From assembly GCA_947449495.1 (NCBI GenBank), contig CANFSB010000006.1, positions 1 through 62,506 on the forward strand: 62,506 nt of DNA. Reading direction: 5' to 3'. The position numbers and the translations under genes were made by a program. The number at the start of each line of letters is the position of its first letter. Position 1 is the stretch's first letter. Positions 13,173-22,721 of this stretch are shown here, in pieces. The notes below the pieces were generated by a model that had not been told where the DNA came from, ran no database searches, and saw only the letters and a program-made list of their open reading frames with translations. Origin of the DNA: Pseudomonadota bacterium. GTDB taxonomy: Bacteria > Pseudomonadota > Gammaproteobacteria > Steroidobacterales > Steroidobacteraceae.

Positions 13173-14149
13173 GGCGTTACTCCAGGAACAAGGGCGGGAT
13201 CCACCACGGTTGGGAAAGACTGCGGGTAGGTCGGAGCAACACCGTGCTTGACTGCCCACAGGTACCAGTTGTCTACAACAGTGCCGGTCAGCAGGATGCC
13301 AATGCCACCGGTGATCATGCACAACACGGCGCACCACCAAGCCCAACGGTGGATGGACTCCATGGTTGCATTGAAGCCCATGGTCCAGCGCCAGAACAAC
13401 GCCGCTCGTTCTGCGGCTGTGCCGCGGTCCAGCGTCTGCTCTACCTCGCGCTCGCCGCCGAAGCGGCTGACCGCCAGGATGGTCCCGGCATGCATGGCAA
13501 ACAGCAGTACTGAGCCGTAAAGGAACACGATCGACAACGCATGGAACGGGTTGTAGAGCAAGTTGCCATAGCGCAGTGAGAACGCTGAGGTCCAGTCCAG
13601 ATGCGGGAAGATGCCGAAGGGCACGGCCTCTGACCAACTACCCATTAAAACTGGGCGGATGAAGCCGAGAACCAAGAACAACCATATGGCTGCCGCGAAG
13701 GCCCAGGCCACATGTGTTCCCATCTCGAGCTTGCGTGCCAGACGATAGGTCCGCGCCCACCACAACATCACTGACAGCGTCAGGAAGAAGCCCGCCATCA
13801 GCCACCAGCCACCATCCTTCAGCGGTGGGATGGTCAGACCATACCCAGGCGCAGGAGGCTCAAGTGCAAGCCACGCTAACTGTCTAATGAACTGCAGCGG
13901 GCTCCAGCCCACTGAGGCCCACATATTGAGGCCGATGATCTCGAATGCCAGAAGGCCCGAGAGCAAAGAGGCCAACCCCAATGTGCCCAGATAAACAGGG
14001 CCTATTTGAGCGTCGCCAAGTCGGCCCAGCAGATGGCTTACACCGCCACTGCCGTGCCGGCCCCAAATGCCACCGCCGGTGTGCGGCACACCGTGATAGT
14101 GCGGTGCAGATACCTGCACTCGCGTGAAGAGATTTTGGTATTCAGCCAT
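13169..14149 (-). CDS. pufM: photosynthetic reaction centre subunit M
   Basis: M subunit of the type II reaction centre; with L it binds the special pair, bacteriopheophytins, quinones and non-haem iron. The 326 residues have five transmembrane helices. Typical stretches are [42 protein letters not shown] (helix D with ligand His) and the C-terminal helix after [10 protein letters not shown]. It lies 15 nt downstream of pufL and overlaps pufC. The C terminus is extended a little, as is common in species that have PufC. Confidence 0.98.
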   Translation of the reverse strand: MAEYQNLFTRVQVSAPHYHGVPHTGGGIWGRHGSGGVSHLLGRLGDAQIGPVYLGTLGLASLLSGLLAFEIIGLNMWASVGWSPLQFIRQLAWLALEPPAPGYGLTIPPLKDGGWWLMAGFFLTLSVMLWWARTYRLARKLEMGTHVAWAFAAAIWLFLVLGFIRPVLMGSWSEAVPFGIFPHLDWTSAFSLRYGNLLYNPFHALSIVFLYGSVLLFAMHAGTILAVSRFGGEREVEQTLDRGTAAERAALFWRWTMGFNATMESIHRWAWWCAVLCMITGGIGILLTGTVVDNWYLWAVKHGVAPTYPQSFPTVVDPALVPGVTP

Positions 14150-14164
14150 GGGAATGCTCCTCAG

Positions 14165-14989
14165 CTAGTTCCAGACCGGCATGTTCAACCACCAGCCGTA
14201 CCAATCGGCCCAGCTGCGAGTCCACAGCGGTCCACTGATCACGATGCAGATGGCGCTCCATACACCAGCGTTGACTGCCAGCAGGAAGCCCAGGCGATGT
14301 ATGCCCAGAGTGCCCACGGAGTAGCCGATGAAGTCGCGGAAGAAGGTGTTCTCGTGTTCGGCACCTTTGACTACTTGACCCTTCTTCGGATTAATTGCCG
14401 CCAGTACCAGCGAGCCGTGCAAGGCCAGCGACAGTACCGTGGTAAAGAAGAAGCACACAGCAATGATGTGCGCCGGGTTGTAGTGGAAGTGCAGATACTG
14501 GTAGCCAACGTTCGACACCCAGTCCAGGTGCGAAAAGATGCCGTAAGGGAAGGCATGGCCCCAGCCACCCATCAGCACCGGCCTGATCACTTCCAACGTG
14601 ACGTAGGCCAAGATGGCAGTGCTAAAGGCGATGGGCACATGGTATCCCATACCTAACTTGCGGCAGATCTCCACTTCACGCAGTGCCCACGATGAGAAGG
14701 CACCAACTGCGCAGAAGGTGATCACCTGCCACAGGCCACCCTGCTTAAGGGGTGCAAGCTGCAGCCCATAGCTGAGGTCAGGCGGGGCTATGTTGATCTG
14801 CCAGAGATTCCAAGTTGGTCCGATGGCCGCTCCGTAGAGGATCATCGCGATGCCGACCATGGAAAAGAGTGCGGTGGTGACGCCGAAGAAACCGACGTAG
14901 AACGGTCCGACCCAAAAGTCGAACAGGTCGCCGCCCAACAGCGTGCCGCCACGAATACGGTATTTTCTTTCAAAACTCAGCAAAGACAT
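14165..14989 (-). CDS. pufL: photosynthetic reaction centre subunit L
   Basis: L subunit of the type II reaction centre. The 274 residues start [20 protein letters not shown], the canonical N terminus, and contain [32 protein letters not shown] and LHGSLVLAA with the pigment- and iron-ligand histidines. A strong Shine-Dalgarno (AGGAGG) precedes the start. It is separated from pufA by 111 nt that hold a stable hairpin (15041-15092). Confidence 0.98.
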   Translation of the reverse strand: MSLLSFERKYRIRGGTLLGGDLFDFWVGPFYVGFFGVTTALFSMVGIAMILYGAAIGPTWNLWQINIAPPDLSYGLQLAPLKQGGLWQVITFCAVGAFSSWALREVEICRKLGMGYHVPIAFSTAILAYVTLEVIRPVLMGGWGHAFPYGIFSHLDWVSNVGYQYLHFHYNPAHIIAVCFFFTTVLSLALHGSLVLAAINPKKGQVVKGAEHENTFFRDFIGYSVGTLGIHRLGFLLAVNAGVWSAICIVISGPLWTRSWADWYGWWLNMPVWN

Positions 14990-15040
14990 TTTCGAATCCT
15001 CCTGCCAGGAGCGCTAGCAACGCCGGGATGGGCAAGAAAT

Positions 15041-15092
15041 CCGGACGACAGTGAAACAGGAAACCGGGAAGCCCAGCTCCACTGCCGTCCGG
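15041..15092 (-). promoter_or_regulatory. pufA-pufL intercistronic mRNA hairpin
   Basis: A 13-bp inverted repeat (plus-strand arms 15041-15053 and 15080-15092, one G-T position) with a 26-nt loop lies between pufA and pufL. In Rhodobacter a hairpin at the same place protects the pufBA mRNA segment from 3' decay and raises LH1 over RC. The same role here is inferred from position. Confidence 0.7.
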
Positions 15093-15100
15093 CGTGCCAA

Positions 15101-15283
15101 TTACTTGGCCGGTGCCGGCAGGGGCGCCTGCTGAGCGGCGGGCGTTGCGCCCTCGTTCAGCCAGCTGCCATACCGGTGCGTGCTCAGTTGCACGAAGTGG
15201 TTCACCAGAACCATGCCGAACGCGAAGACCAGAACGGCCACCATCGCGCGACGCGGATCGAGAATTAGCCAGATTTTGTACAT
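15101..15283 (-). CDS. pufA: light-harvesting 1 alpha polypeptide
   Basis: Core antenna (LH1) alpha chain: 60 residues with a single membrane helix that binds bacteriochlorophyll and carotenoid around the reaction centre. The N terminus MYKIWLILDPRRAMVAV is the hallmark of LH1 alpha. The helix ends with the bacteriochlorophyll-ligand region VNHFVQLSTHRYGSWL, and the tail is Ala/Pro-rich. A good Shine-Dalgarno (AAAGGAG) precedes the ATG. It follows pufB by 30 nt. Confidence 0.96.
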   Translation of the reverse strand: MYKIWLILDPRRAMVAVLVFAFGMVLVNHFVQLSTHRYGSWLNEGATPAAQQAPLPAPAK

Positions 15284-15313
15284 GTGACTTGCTCCTTTAG
15301 TTATGCGTGCTGG

Positions 15314-15460
15314 TTAGAACCAGGGACGCCAGTTCCAGATCAGCACATGCGCGACCAGCGTCAACGCGATGAACGCCAAAGTGCTGCCCACCATGAGGCT
15401 ATGGAACTCCTTAGCCTCCCCGTGGGTCAGGCCCGTCAGACCTTTTTTCTCTTCAGCCAT
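15314..15460 (-). CDS. pufB: light-harvesting 1 beta polypeptide
   Basis: Core antenna beta chain of only 48 residues. Translation gives MAEEKKGLTGLT, then HGEAKEFHSLM, a membrane helix, and the C terminus AHVLIWNWRPWF. This has the two conserved histidines (the second is the bacteriochlorophyll ligand) and the WRPW end typical of LH1 beta. It is the first gene of pufBALMC, placed after a structured leader downstream of bchZ. No pufQ-like frame is visible between bchZ and pufB. Confidence 0.96.
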   Translation of the reverse strand: MAEEKKGLTGLTHGEAKEFHSLMVGSTLAFIALTLVAHVLIWNWRPWF

Positions 15461-15522
15461 TTTGAGGTACCTCTTTTCAGGCCTTGCGGCCGTTTCCGCG
15501 CATTAATCCCGCGCGTGAGGGA

Positions 15523-15627
15523 CCTTCCATGACACCCGTCATGGAAGGGGTCCCGCCCGGTTTCCCGGGCGGATTTCCGGTCTTGTACGCCCCAACGGCG
15601 CCGTTGGCGGCGCGTTGTACCGGAAAT
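15523..15627 (-). promoter_or_regulatory. array of stem-loops between bchZ and pufB
   Basis: Three strong stem-loops follow each other in the bchZ-pufB spacer. 15523-15548 is an 11-bp perfect stem with a 4-nt loop. 15553-15572 is an 8-bp GC stem whose transcript loop is GAAA, a GNRA tetraloop. 15573-15627 is an outer 9-bp repeat (ATTTCCGGT with ACCGGAAAT) enclosing a 16-bp perfect palindrome at 15592-15607. They would lie in the 5' part of the puf mRNA and may stop, process or stabilise transcripts. No T-tract makes them ordinary terminators. Confidence 0.65.
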
Positions 15628-15652
15628 TCTGTGGTGCAAAAGCGCTGCATAC

Positions 15653-17104
15653 TCATGCTGGCTCCTGCATGCGCCGACGCGCTGCCATGCCTGGCAAATG
15701 CTCGACGGTTACTTGCTCGTGACCTGCTTGTCTTGCTGCGCGCTCTGCTTCATCGCGCACGCGCTTGGCCGCAGAGATGCGCACCAGCACCGGCTGCTCT
15801 TCGAGCCATTCCTCGAAGAGTGCCTTTGCTTCATCGTCCCACCGCAGCTCGCGGTGCATGCGTGATGGCGTTGCATCGACCTTGTCGAGGTCGGTGCCGA
15901 GCGGCAGGATGTGGAACAGCGCATCAAACAGCGCGTTGCAAGTTTCCTGGATGAGATAGGTCGCACCGGCATAACCCATGAAGGGTGTGCCAGTGTGGCG
16001 GCGTATCAGAGCGCCTGGAAACGATGCTGGAATATAGAGAGCGCGAGCGCCCGCCTCTGCCATGTACATGCGCTCGTTGAAGCTGCCAAACAGCATCAAC
16101 GGCGGCTTCTCGCGAATCAGTGTTCGCACTGCTTCGTTGTCTGGCTTGATTCCGGCCTTGCGACTGACCGCAAACGTGCACGGCAAACCCATCTCACCTT
16201 CGAGGAACTGTTGCAGTCCACGTGCATAGGTATCGGTGGCTACAACTGCAAAGCTAGCTGTGGCAAAAAAGTCTTGTGTCACTGAACGCCAGAGGTCCCA
16301 CAGCGGCTTGATAGTGGTGTGCTTCTCGCGGGTGATGAACGGCTCTGGATCCAAGCCGAGCAGTTCGCCGAGTTTGCGCAGGAAGCGTGTCGTGCTGTGC
16401 ACGCCAATCGGTGCCTGCAGATAGGGTCGTTCCAGCGTCTCGCACAACAGACGACCAAACTCGCGGTACATGCAGATGTTGACTTCCGCATCGCTCAGAC
16501 GCGGTACGTCCTGCAAGTGACAGCCCAGCGGCATCACCAGGTTGATCTCGGCACCGATACCTTCAACAAGGCGCCGAATCTCTGCCATATCAGAGGCCAG
16601 ATTGAAGCATCCGTAGCTGGGGCCGATGATGTTGACCTTGGGCTTGGTGCCTTCGGCACGCGGCTTAATCGCAGGAATCTTCTTGCGCCCATACTGCGTC
16701 CACAGCCAATTAATGGCGCGGTCGGCACACTGCCACTGATCTTCATCAATGGTGCGCGGCAGGAAGCGTTGGATGTTGGTGCCCTCGGGCGTGACACCAC
16801 CACCGATCATCTCTGCAATAGAGCCGGTAACCACGACGCTGGGCAGATCCGGATCCAGAGTGCGATGAGCACGCTTCATCGCCCCTTCTGTGCCGTGCTG
16901 ACCAAGCTCGTCCTCAGACAGGCCCGTGACCACGATGGGCAATTCGTGCGGCGGTAACGCATCGGTGTAATGCAACACCGAAGTAACCGGCAGGTTTTCG
17001 CAGCCGACAGGACCGTCAATGATGACCTGCAGGCCCTTGACGGCGGTAAAGACGTATACCGCCCCCCAATAGCCGCCGGCTCTGTCGTGGTCGATGACGA
17101 GCAT
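15653..17104 (-). CDS. bchZ: chlorophyllide a reductase subunit Z
   Basis: Catalytic NifK-like subunit of chlorophyllide a reductase (BchXYZ), which reduces the C7-C8 bond on the way to bacteriochlorophyllide a. From the ATG at 17104 it is 483 residues, starting [19 protein letters not shown]. Cys in [10 protein letters not shown] (about residue 35) belongs to the NB-protein-type cluster. The ATG overlaps the bchY stop (TGATG). It is the last bch gene before pufB. Confidence 0.96.
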   Translation of the reverse strand: MLVIDHDRAGGYWGAVYVFTAVKGLQVIIDGPVGCENLPVTSVLHYTDALPPHELPIVVTGLSEDELGQHGTEGAMKRAHRTLDPDLPSVVVTGSIAEMIGGGVTPEGTNIQRFLPRTIDEDQWQCADRAINWLWTQYGRKKIPAIKPRAEGTKPKVNIIGPSYGCFNLASDMAEIRRLVEGIGAEINLVMPLGCHLQDVPRLSDAEVNICMYREFGRLLCETLERPYLQAPIGVHSTTRFLRKLGELLGLDPEPFITREKHTTIKPLWDLWRSVTQDFFATASFAVVATDTYARGLQQFLEGEMGLPCTFAVSRKAGIKPDNEAVRTLIREKPPLMLFGSFNERMYMAEAGARALYIPASFPGALIRRHTGTPFMGYAGATYLIQETCNALFDALFHILPLGTDLDKVDATPSRMHRELRWDDEAKALFEEWLEEQPVLVRISAAKRVRDEAERAARQAGHEQVTVEHLPGMAARRRMQEPA

Positions 17105-18621
17105 CAGCCCATCTCCTCGGCTTTGCGCTTGGCAGCGGCGCGCGCCATCTGGCGGCGCACCTGCTCGCGAAACTCTGGATGGTCTTCCGGTACGTCTTCC
17201 CAAACACCCGCTGTGTCGCCCTCGCCCACACCTTCAAAGAAGTCGCGGAACGCATCGAAGCGCGACTTGTTGGCCATGGCGGCATTGACCACTTGTGCCA
17301 ACGAAGCGGCACCGGCCACACCCATGAGCGGCCTGGCGGAAATCAGGTTGGTGAAATACAGCGCAGGAATGGCCAGTTGCTTGGCGTGCTGCACGACTGG
17401 CGTTGTACCGATAGCCAAATCGGGTTTGAACTCTTCTACTGCTGCAATGTCTTGCTGCAAAGAAGCTCTGTACTGAATGCGCACACCGTGGGCCTCGAGC
17501 CACTGCCGGTCTGGATCGGACCAGGGTGTGCGAGGACAGGCGGTGCCGACATAGCGCAGATCTGCTCCGGCCTCAATCAGCAGACGAGCCACGATAAGCT
17601 CTGAACCTTCGTAGCCTGATAGCGTAATGCGGCCCTTGATGGGCGACTTCGCCAGCGTTGCCTTGATGATTGGCAGGAAGCGATCTTTAGCGGCACCGAC
17701 CAGCGCCGCATTGATCCCACAGGCTTCAGCAATGGAATCGAGCCAGGCCGCAGTGCCGTCTACGCCCACAGGTGCCGAGCCGATTACTTTGCGACCCGCT
17801 GCATGAAATTCTCGCACAGACGCGGTGTAGAACGGATGAATCGCAGCCACTGCGGCGCAGTCGAGTGCACCATAGAGTTCGCGCCACTCGCGAGTGGGGA
17901 CTGTCGGACCTGCAGCAAGGCCAAGCGGCTCGAGCAGCATGCCGATACCAACAGGGTCGACCGGGAACATTTCGCCCAGCAAGGTGACAGTAGGCCGCTC
18001 ACTGCGACCCGCACGCGGTGCCTGCACGGGGCCTTGGCTGGCCTCCTGCCTTGCATAGCGCAGCATGGCGCCTGCCAGTACGTCCTTGGCTTCGGCATGC
18101 GTGGGCACACCAAAGCCGGGTACATCGATGCCAATGATGCGAACACCATTGATTTCGGGAGGCAGGATTTGTAGCGGCACACCGGATGCGGTGGGCACAC
18201 ACAGATTGGTGACTACGACTGTGTCGTATTTTTCCGGGTCTGCCAGTTGGTACACGGCATCGCGAATGTCTTCGAACAGCTTGCCGGTCACCAAGCTTTC
18301 GGAATTAAACGGTACGTAGCCGACGCTGCGCTTGGCGCCATAGAAGTGCGAAGTAAAGCTCAAGCCATAGACACAGCAGGCTGAGCCTGACAGTACCGTG
18401 GCAGTGCGGCGCATACGCAGACCGACGCGCAATGAGCCGAACGCGGGGCACATGCTTTGCGGCTGATCGTGAGGCCCCACTGGATAGTCGGCTGCGTACC
18501 GGTCAAGCGTCTCGCTCTTGCCAGCCGCCGCTGCGGCACGGCGCATCTCATCCTTACCACCGTGACAGCCGACGCCGTCACCGGAGGTTGGAGGAAGCAC
18601 GTCTGCCGTGGTTTGAGTCAT
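17104..18621 (-). CDS. bchY: chlorophyllide a reductase subunit Y
   Basis: NifD-like subunit that with BchZ forms the catalytic heterotetramer of chlorophyllide a reductase. From the ATG at 18621 it is 505 residues. Cluster-ligand cysteines are likely those in [21 protein letters not shown] and [11 protein letters not shown]. The start sits 14 nt after the bchX stop; the upstream in-frame extension overlaps bchX and lacks similarity. Its stop overlaps bchZ. Confidence 0.96.
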   Translation of the reverse strand: MTQTTADVLPPTSGDGVGCHGGKDEMRRAAAAAGKSETLDRYAADYPVGPHDQPQSMCPAFGSLRVGLRMRRTATVLSGSACCVYGLSFTSHFYGAKRSVGYVPFNSESLVTGKLFEDIRDAVYQLADPEKYDTVVVTNLCVPTASGVPLQILPPEINGVRIIGIDVPGFGVPTHAEAKDVLAGAMLRYARQEASQGPVQAPRAGRSERPTVTLLGEMFPVDPVGIGMLLEPLGLAAGPTVPTREWRELYGALDCAAVAAIHPFYTASVREFHAAGRKVIGSAPVGVDGTAAWLDSIAEACGINAALVGAAKDRFLPIIKATLAKSPIKGRITLSGYEGSELIVARLLIEAGADLRYVGTACPRTPWSDPDRQWLEAHGVRIQYRASLQQDIAAVEEFKPDLAIGTTPVVQHAKQLAIPALYFTNLISARPLMGVAGAASLAQVVNAAMANKSRFDAFRDFFEGVGEGDTAGVWEDVPEDHPEFREQVRRQMARAAAKRKAEEMG

Positions 18622-18635
18622 GGGGGCGCTGTGCC

Positions 18636-19658
18636 TCAGCTCGGGTCGTAGTGAACTTCGAGGGAGGGCTTGGCAAGCTTCTGCAAGCCGCCGCACATGT
18701 CATCGAGGGTTGCCGGATCGAGCACTACGCCGCGACCCACCGCATCTCCCTTGAACAGACCCAGCAGTGCGTCTTGGCTCAGCGGGCGAGGCCTGACAGG
18801 CGGTGCTTCAGCGACTTGAGTGGCGAGCTGTTCAAACAAGGGCGCCCAGGTGTTACCTGGACGGCCGATGATTTCGTAGTTGGCGCTTTTGCGACGGATC
18901 TCGTCATGGGCCGGAATGGCCGACAACACGGGGATACCGGCAGCCGCTGCAAATGCCGCTGCCTCGCCAGTGCCATCATCTTTGTTGATGACCATGCCGG
19001 CGACACCGACGTTGCCGCCGAGGTTGCGGAAGTAGTCCACCGCGGAGCAGACATTGTTGGCCACATACAGCGACTGCAAGTCGTTGGAGCCGACGACGAT
19101 GACCTTTTGACACATGTCGCGTGCGATGGGCAGACCAAAGCCGCCGCAGACCACATCGCCCAGAAAGTCGAGCAGCACGTAATCAAAGCCCCACTCGTGG
19201 AAGCCGAGCTTCTCGAGCAGTTCGAAGCCATGAATGATGCCGCGACCGCCGCAACCACGACCGACCTCCGGGCCGCCAAGTTCCATGGCGAAGACACCGT
19301 CACGCTTGAAACAGACATCGCTGATGGATACCTGTTCGCCAGCGTTGCGCTTGCGAGCCGAGGTTTCGATGATCGTTGGGCAGGCGCGACCACCGAACAG
19401 CAGCGATGTGGTGTCGCTCTTTGGATCGCAGCCGATCAGCAGTACGCGCTTACCCTGCTGCGCCATCATGTAAGAGAGATTGGCGAGTGTGAAACTCTTG
19501 CCAATACCGCCCTTGCCATAGATGGCAATGACCTGAGTCTTGCTGACCGGGGCAGCGGTTTCCACCGGATCTGGCTCTACTGCGGCCTCTGCGCGCAATG
19601 CGGCAGTGCGCTGTTCACCGGCACGCAAGGATTCCATGCTGACAGCGGAAGTAGTCAT
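18636..19658 (-). CDS. bchX: chlorophyllide a reductase iron protein BchX
   Basis: NifH/BchL-like ATP-binding electron donor of chlorophyllide a reductase. From the ATG at 19658 it is 340 residues, with P-loop GKGGIGKSF at about 49-57 and cluster cysteines in VGRGCGGRG and GDVVCGGFG. The start overlaps the bchC stop (ATGA). An upstream ATG (19694) would run into bchC and is less likely. The N-terminal extension before the P-loop separates it from BchL. Confidence 0.96.
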   Translation of the reverse strand: MTTSAVSMESLRAGEQRTAALRAEAAVEPDPVETAAPVSKTQVIAIYGKGGIGKSFTLANLSYMMAQQGKRVLLIGCDPKSDTTSLLFGGRACPTIIETSARKRNAGEQVSISDVCFKRDGVFAMELGGPEVGRGCGGRGIIHGFELLEKLGFHEWGFDYVLLDFLGDVVCGGFGLPIARDMCQKVIVVGSNDLQSLYVANNVCSAVDYFRNLGGNVGVAGMVINKDDGTGEAAAFAAAAGIPVLSAIPAHDEIRRKSANYEIIGRPGNTWAPLFEQLATQVAEAPPVRPRPLSQDALLGLFKGDAVGRGVVLDPATLDDMCGGLQKLAKPSLEVHYDPS

Positions 19659-20614
19659 GAGCAGGCTCTCCAATCGAGAATCATCTTCAGGCACTTGGCA
19701 TCGCCAAAGGCGGTGCGATAAGCGGAATCGGCTTCGGTGGCGTCATGACGGTGTGTGATGAGGCCATCAAGTGACAGGCGACCGGACTGCGCCAGATCGC
19801 GCACAGCCAGCAAATCGCTGTCGTTGAATTCGGCGGCAATACGCAGGCGCATCTCGCGCATGAAGGCTGGTGCAAACGCAAACGACAAAGGCTGCGTATA
19901 GAAACCGGCCAATACGATCTCTCCACCGCGCGCCAGGCGCGGCACCAGCGTGTCGAGAATGCTGTTATCGCCGCTGACGTCGTAGATGCTGCGATAGTCG
20001 CGACGCGAATCTTGATCGGGATGAATAACGCTGTAGCCTGCTGCACCCGCATGTCGACCTGGATTGGTCTCCCAGACCACTGGGGGCGGTGATCCCGCTA
20101 CTACTGCCAGCCGAGCGAGCAATCGACCCAGCACGCCGTGGCCGATGATCAAATCGGGTTGGCTGTGACCCACGGCAGCGTGAAAAGCAGTTGCTGCTAA
20201 CGCGAGCAGGACTCCCTGCTCCGCCAAACCACCGATGGGCACAACGCGGGAACCGGGAACCACGACAGTCTGTGCAGCGCCACCGAACAGGCCTCGCACT
20301 GGCCCGAAGCATTTTGAGCCCGGAACGAAAACCTGCTCACCGCGCTGGCGGCCCGAGGCGCAGCCCGCGCTGCGTACGGTGCCTACGGATTCGTAGCCCG
20401 GCACCAGCGGGTAACCCATGCCAGGAAAGGTGGGCATTTTGCCGGTCCAAAGGAGTTTTTCGGTGCCAGTGCTGATGCCGCTCCAATGCACATCTACGAC
20501 GATGTCCTCATCACCGGGATCGGACAGTGCCAAGCGCTGCAACCCGATGTGTTCGGGTTGGGTTAGCACGACGGCTAGAGCGTCGAGCGATTGGGTGATA
20601 GAGGGCGTTTGCAT
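19655..20614 (-). CDS. bchC: bacteriochlorophyllide a dehydrogenase (BchC)
   Basis: Zinc-type medium-chain dehydrogenase family member that oxidises the 3-hydroxyethyl group of the bacteriochlorin to 3-acetyl. The 319 residues show the BchC signature WSGISTGTEKLLWTGKMP (about 44-61), then FPGMGYPLVPGYESVG and a nucleotide-binding region around VVAGSPPPVVWE. It is the first gene after crtF, with a 95-nt gap holding promoter-like and PpsR-like elements, and it overlaps bchX. Confidence 0.95.
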   Translation of the reverse strand: MQTPSITQSLDALAVVLTQPEHIGLQRLALSDPGDEDIVVDVHWSGISTGTEKLLWTGKMPTFPGMGYPLVPGYESVGTVRSAGCASGRQRGEQVFVPGSKCFGPVRGLFGGAAQTVVVPGSRVVPIGGLAEQGVLLALAATAFHAAVGHSQPDLIIGHGVLGRLLARLAVVAGSPPPVVWETNPGRHAGAAGYSVIHPDQDSRRDYRSIYDVSGDNSILDTLVPRLARGGEIVLAGFYTQPLSFAFAPAFMREMRLRIAAEFNDSDLLAVRDLAQSGRLSLDGLITHRHDATEADSAYRTAFGDAKCLKMILDWRACS

Positions 20615-20668
20615 GATCGGCGAATGAGTTTCTGAGAACCCTTATCGGCACCTTTGACACAACACCGG

Positions 20669-20713
20669 TGTAAAATGAGCCTTACGTTTTAGATTGTCAA
20701 CTGTAATTGTCAA
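20669..20713 (-). promoter_or_regulatory. bchC promoter with two degenerate PpsR/CrtJ-like sites
   Basis: On the minus strand TTGACA (20713-20708), 16 nt and TAAAAC (20691-20686) form a sigma70-like promoter. Two imperfect PpsR/CrtJ palindromes overlap it: 20669-20686 (TGT-N12-ACG) and 20695-20712 (TGT-N12-TCA). They are exactly 8 bp apart, the spacing known for cooperative CrtJ binding at bchC in Rhodobacter. Each has one base off the TGT-N12-ACA consensus. A direct repeat ATTGTCAA occurs at 20693 and 20706, and a 10-bp palindrome at 20662-20671. Confidence 0.5.
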
Positions 20714-21840
20714 TTCGGATCTACCACACTGAGCAGCACCCGGGTTTGCAGGGGTACATGGGTTAAAAGCTCACGGGGAGCGGCGAATCCGGCGGCCGCA
20801 AGGAGGGCGCAAATTTGGGCTGGCGACCGGGCCCGGCCCTGCCCCATGGCCAGCAGGTAAAAGCCGAAATAGGCATCGGCCACCCGCTCCGGCCCACCAT
20901 CACTGCCCATGGGCTCAGCGATCAGCAACCGGCCTCCAGGGGGCAGTGCCCGACGAATCGCGCGCAGCAATTGCAGGGCGGGCCCGTCATCGTGGTCGTG
21001 TAGCACCCGCACCAGCGTCACCAAATCGGCACTACTGGGCAGCGGATCCTTGAAGAAATCCCCACCTGTGATTTGCACTCGATTGGTGAGGCCGGCGGCC
21101 TCAAAATGCGCCCGACTACTATCGGCTACCGCTGGCAGATCGAAGAGCATGGCGTGCAAGCCAGGGGTGGCTGTGAGTGCGCTGCGCAGGAATTGGCCGT
21201 TGCCACCGCCGACATCCAATACGCAGCGATAGGAGCCCAGATCATGAGCCGCCAGGATCTCACCCGCGACCAGTGCCTGCGAGCCTGCCATCAGGGCGGT
21301 GTAATCGCTGGTGCCCTCTGCAGCCAAACCGCTAGGCGCACCGTTGCGCGCATAGGCCCAGTATTCACGTAGGAGTGTGGATGGCAGCTGACCCCGCAGC
21401 AGCGCCAATGGATCTTGCAGATCGCGATACAACAGCGCGTGGTGCGAAATCATTGCCAGTACTGCAGGGTTGCCAACAATCATGGCGCCCTGCGCACCGA
21501 GCCCATAAAGCGGTTGCTGAGCCTCGCTGCCTCGGCGTTGCACCAGATGCAGCGCTAGGGCGGCATCGAGCAGACGTTGGGTAGCCTCGGCTGGCATCTG
21601 CAGGGTTGCGGCCAACGCTTGCAGGCTTGCACGACTGGCACGTAAGCGCACGAGCAAACCGGACTGCACACAGGCCAGCAACACTTGTGAATACACAAAG
21701 CCGTTACACAGGTCGAAAATAGCGCTCGCATTGCGGCGAGCGATAAATCGAGTCAGGGGAAACGCGGCGGCCCAGTCACGAAACCGGCTGCTGGTGAGGC
21801 ACCGGTCACGCAGAGCAAGCCAGGCTTCAGGCAACGACAC
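20710..21840 (-). CDS. crtF: demethylspheroidene-type O-methyltransferase CrtF
   Basis: SAM-dependent methyltransferase that adds the 1-methoxy group to hydroxylated carotenoids of the spheroidene/spirilloxanthin routes. I place the start at GTG 21840, which overlaps the crtE end by 14 nt and gives 376 residues. A longer ATG start at 21915 lies deep in crtE. Typical CrtF stretches are FRDWAAAFPLTRFIARRNA and LCNGFVYSQVLLACV near the N terminus. The SAM motif VLDVGGGNGQFLR comes later, followed by LVRVLHDHDD. Confidence 0.94.
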   Translation of the reverse strand: MSLPEAWLALRDRCLTSSRFRDWAAAFPLTRFIARRNASAIFDLCNGFVYSQVLLACVQSGLLVRLRASRASLQALAATLQMPAEATQRLLDAALALHLVQRRGSEAQQPLYGLGAQGAMIVGNPAVLAMISHHALLYRDLQDPLALLRGQLPSTLLREYWAYARNGAPSGLAAEGTSDYTALMAGSQALVAGEILAAHDLGSYRCVLDVGGGNGQFLRSALTATPGLHAMLFDLPAVADSSRAHFEAAGLTNRVQITGGDFFKDPLPSSADLVTLVRVLHDHDDGPALQLLRAIRRALPPGGRLLIAEPMGSDGGPERVADAYFGFYLLAMGQGRARSPAQICALLAAAGFAAPRELLTHVPLQTRVLLSVVDPN

Positions 21841-22705
21841 GCATAGGCCGTGCAAGCGATGGTGGCAACAGACGTGCCGCCTCACTGATGATTTGCTTAC
21901 GCAGCTGCCGCCCACCCACGCATGCTGGAATGGAATCCACTGCTGCGGTGATCAGATCGTCAAGCCTGTTTAACGCACCATCCAGGCCCAGCTGCAATGC
22001 GGCATTGGGTCTGCCCAATGTTGCGTCTTGCGCAGCGTCTTTGCCCATTTGGGCAGACGTATCGGCAACATCGCGGATGTCGTCTGCCACCTGAAACGCC
22101 TCGCCCAGCGATTCGCCCAGCAGCGTCCACTGTGATGCTTCGGCACCGGCGGCAGCGGCGCCAGCAGCGGTGGCGGCGGCAAACAGTGCGCCAGTTTTGG
22201 CACGTTGGTAACGCGACAGATCGATTTGCGATTCACATTCCCACGCTTGACCGGCCACGATGCCGCCAGGCATGCCAGTGGCGCGCGCCAATGTCTTGAT
22301 GAGAGTGCGCAACCGCCGCGGCGAAATGTCTGCTGCATCGGTCAGCACATCAAATGCAAGGACGATCAGCGCGTCGCCGGTGAGCACTGCCAGAGGCTCG
22401 CCAAAGGCACGGTGCACAGAGGCTTTGCCACGTCGCAGGCTGGCGTTGTCAAAACACGGCAGGTCGTCGTGCACTAGCGAGGCGCAGTGCAACAGCTCAA
22501 TGCCGACGGCAGCGGCAGTGCTGGCGGCGGGATCCGGGTCGCCGCAGGCGCGAGCTACCTGCAGACACAGTCGCGGGCGTATACGCGCGCCGCCTGGAAA
22601 TACAGCGTAGTGCACTGCAGCGCGCAGGCCAGCGGGGCAGTCTTGTTGCGAGACGCCCTCTATGGCCGATGCCAGCGCTCTCTCTATCCGAGTGTGTGTA
22701 TCCAC
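21827..22705 (-). CDS. crtE: geranylgeranyl diphosphate synthase
   Basis: Trans-prenyltransferase that makes C20 GGPP for carotenoids and for the bacteriochlorophyll tail. It is 292 residues. The first Asp-rich motif is DDLPCFD (about 80-86) followed by LRRGKASVHRAFGE. The second is DDIRD (about 208-212). It heads the crtEF-bchCXYZ-puf series, with paired PpsR-like sites directly upstream. It could in principle make a shorter prenyl chain, but context supports GGPP. Confidence 0.95.
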   Translation of the reverse strand: MDTHTRIERALASAIEGVSQQDCPAGLRAAVHYAVFPGGARIRPRLCLQVARACGDPDPAASTAAAVGIELLHCASLVHDDLPCFDNASLRRGKASVHRAFGEPLAVLTGDALIVLAFDVLTDAADISPRRLRTLIKTLARATGMPGGIVAGQAWECESQIDLSRYQRAKTGALFAAATAAGAAAAGAEASQWTLLGESLGEAFQVADDIRDVADTSAQMGKDAAQDATLGRPNAALQLGLDGALNRLDDLITAAVDSIPACVGGRQLRKQIISEAARLLPPSLARPMRVVA

Positions 22706-22721
22706 GGCGCCCTCCTCTGAC

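Noticed and set aside
13173-13637. Upstream extension of the pufC frame
   Set aside because: It overlaps pufM in another frame; the lipoprotein signal starting at 13172 is a proper N terminus.
15461-15652. pufQ or pufX gene
   Set aside because: No open frame in this spacer or after pufM/pufC has PufQ- or PufX-like sequence; only hairpins are seen.
18432-19721. 429-codon plus-strand frame opposite bchY/bchX
   Set aside because: Antisense to two well-supported genes with coupled starts; no domain seen.
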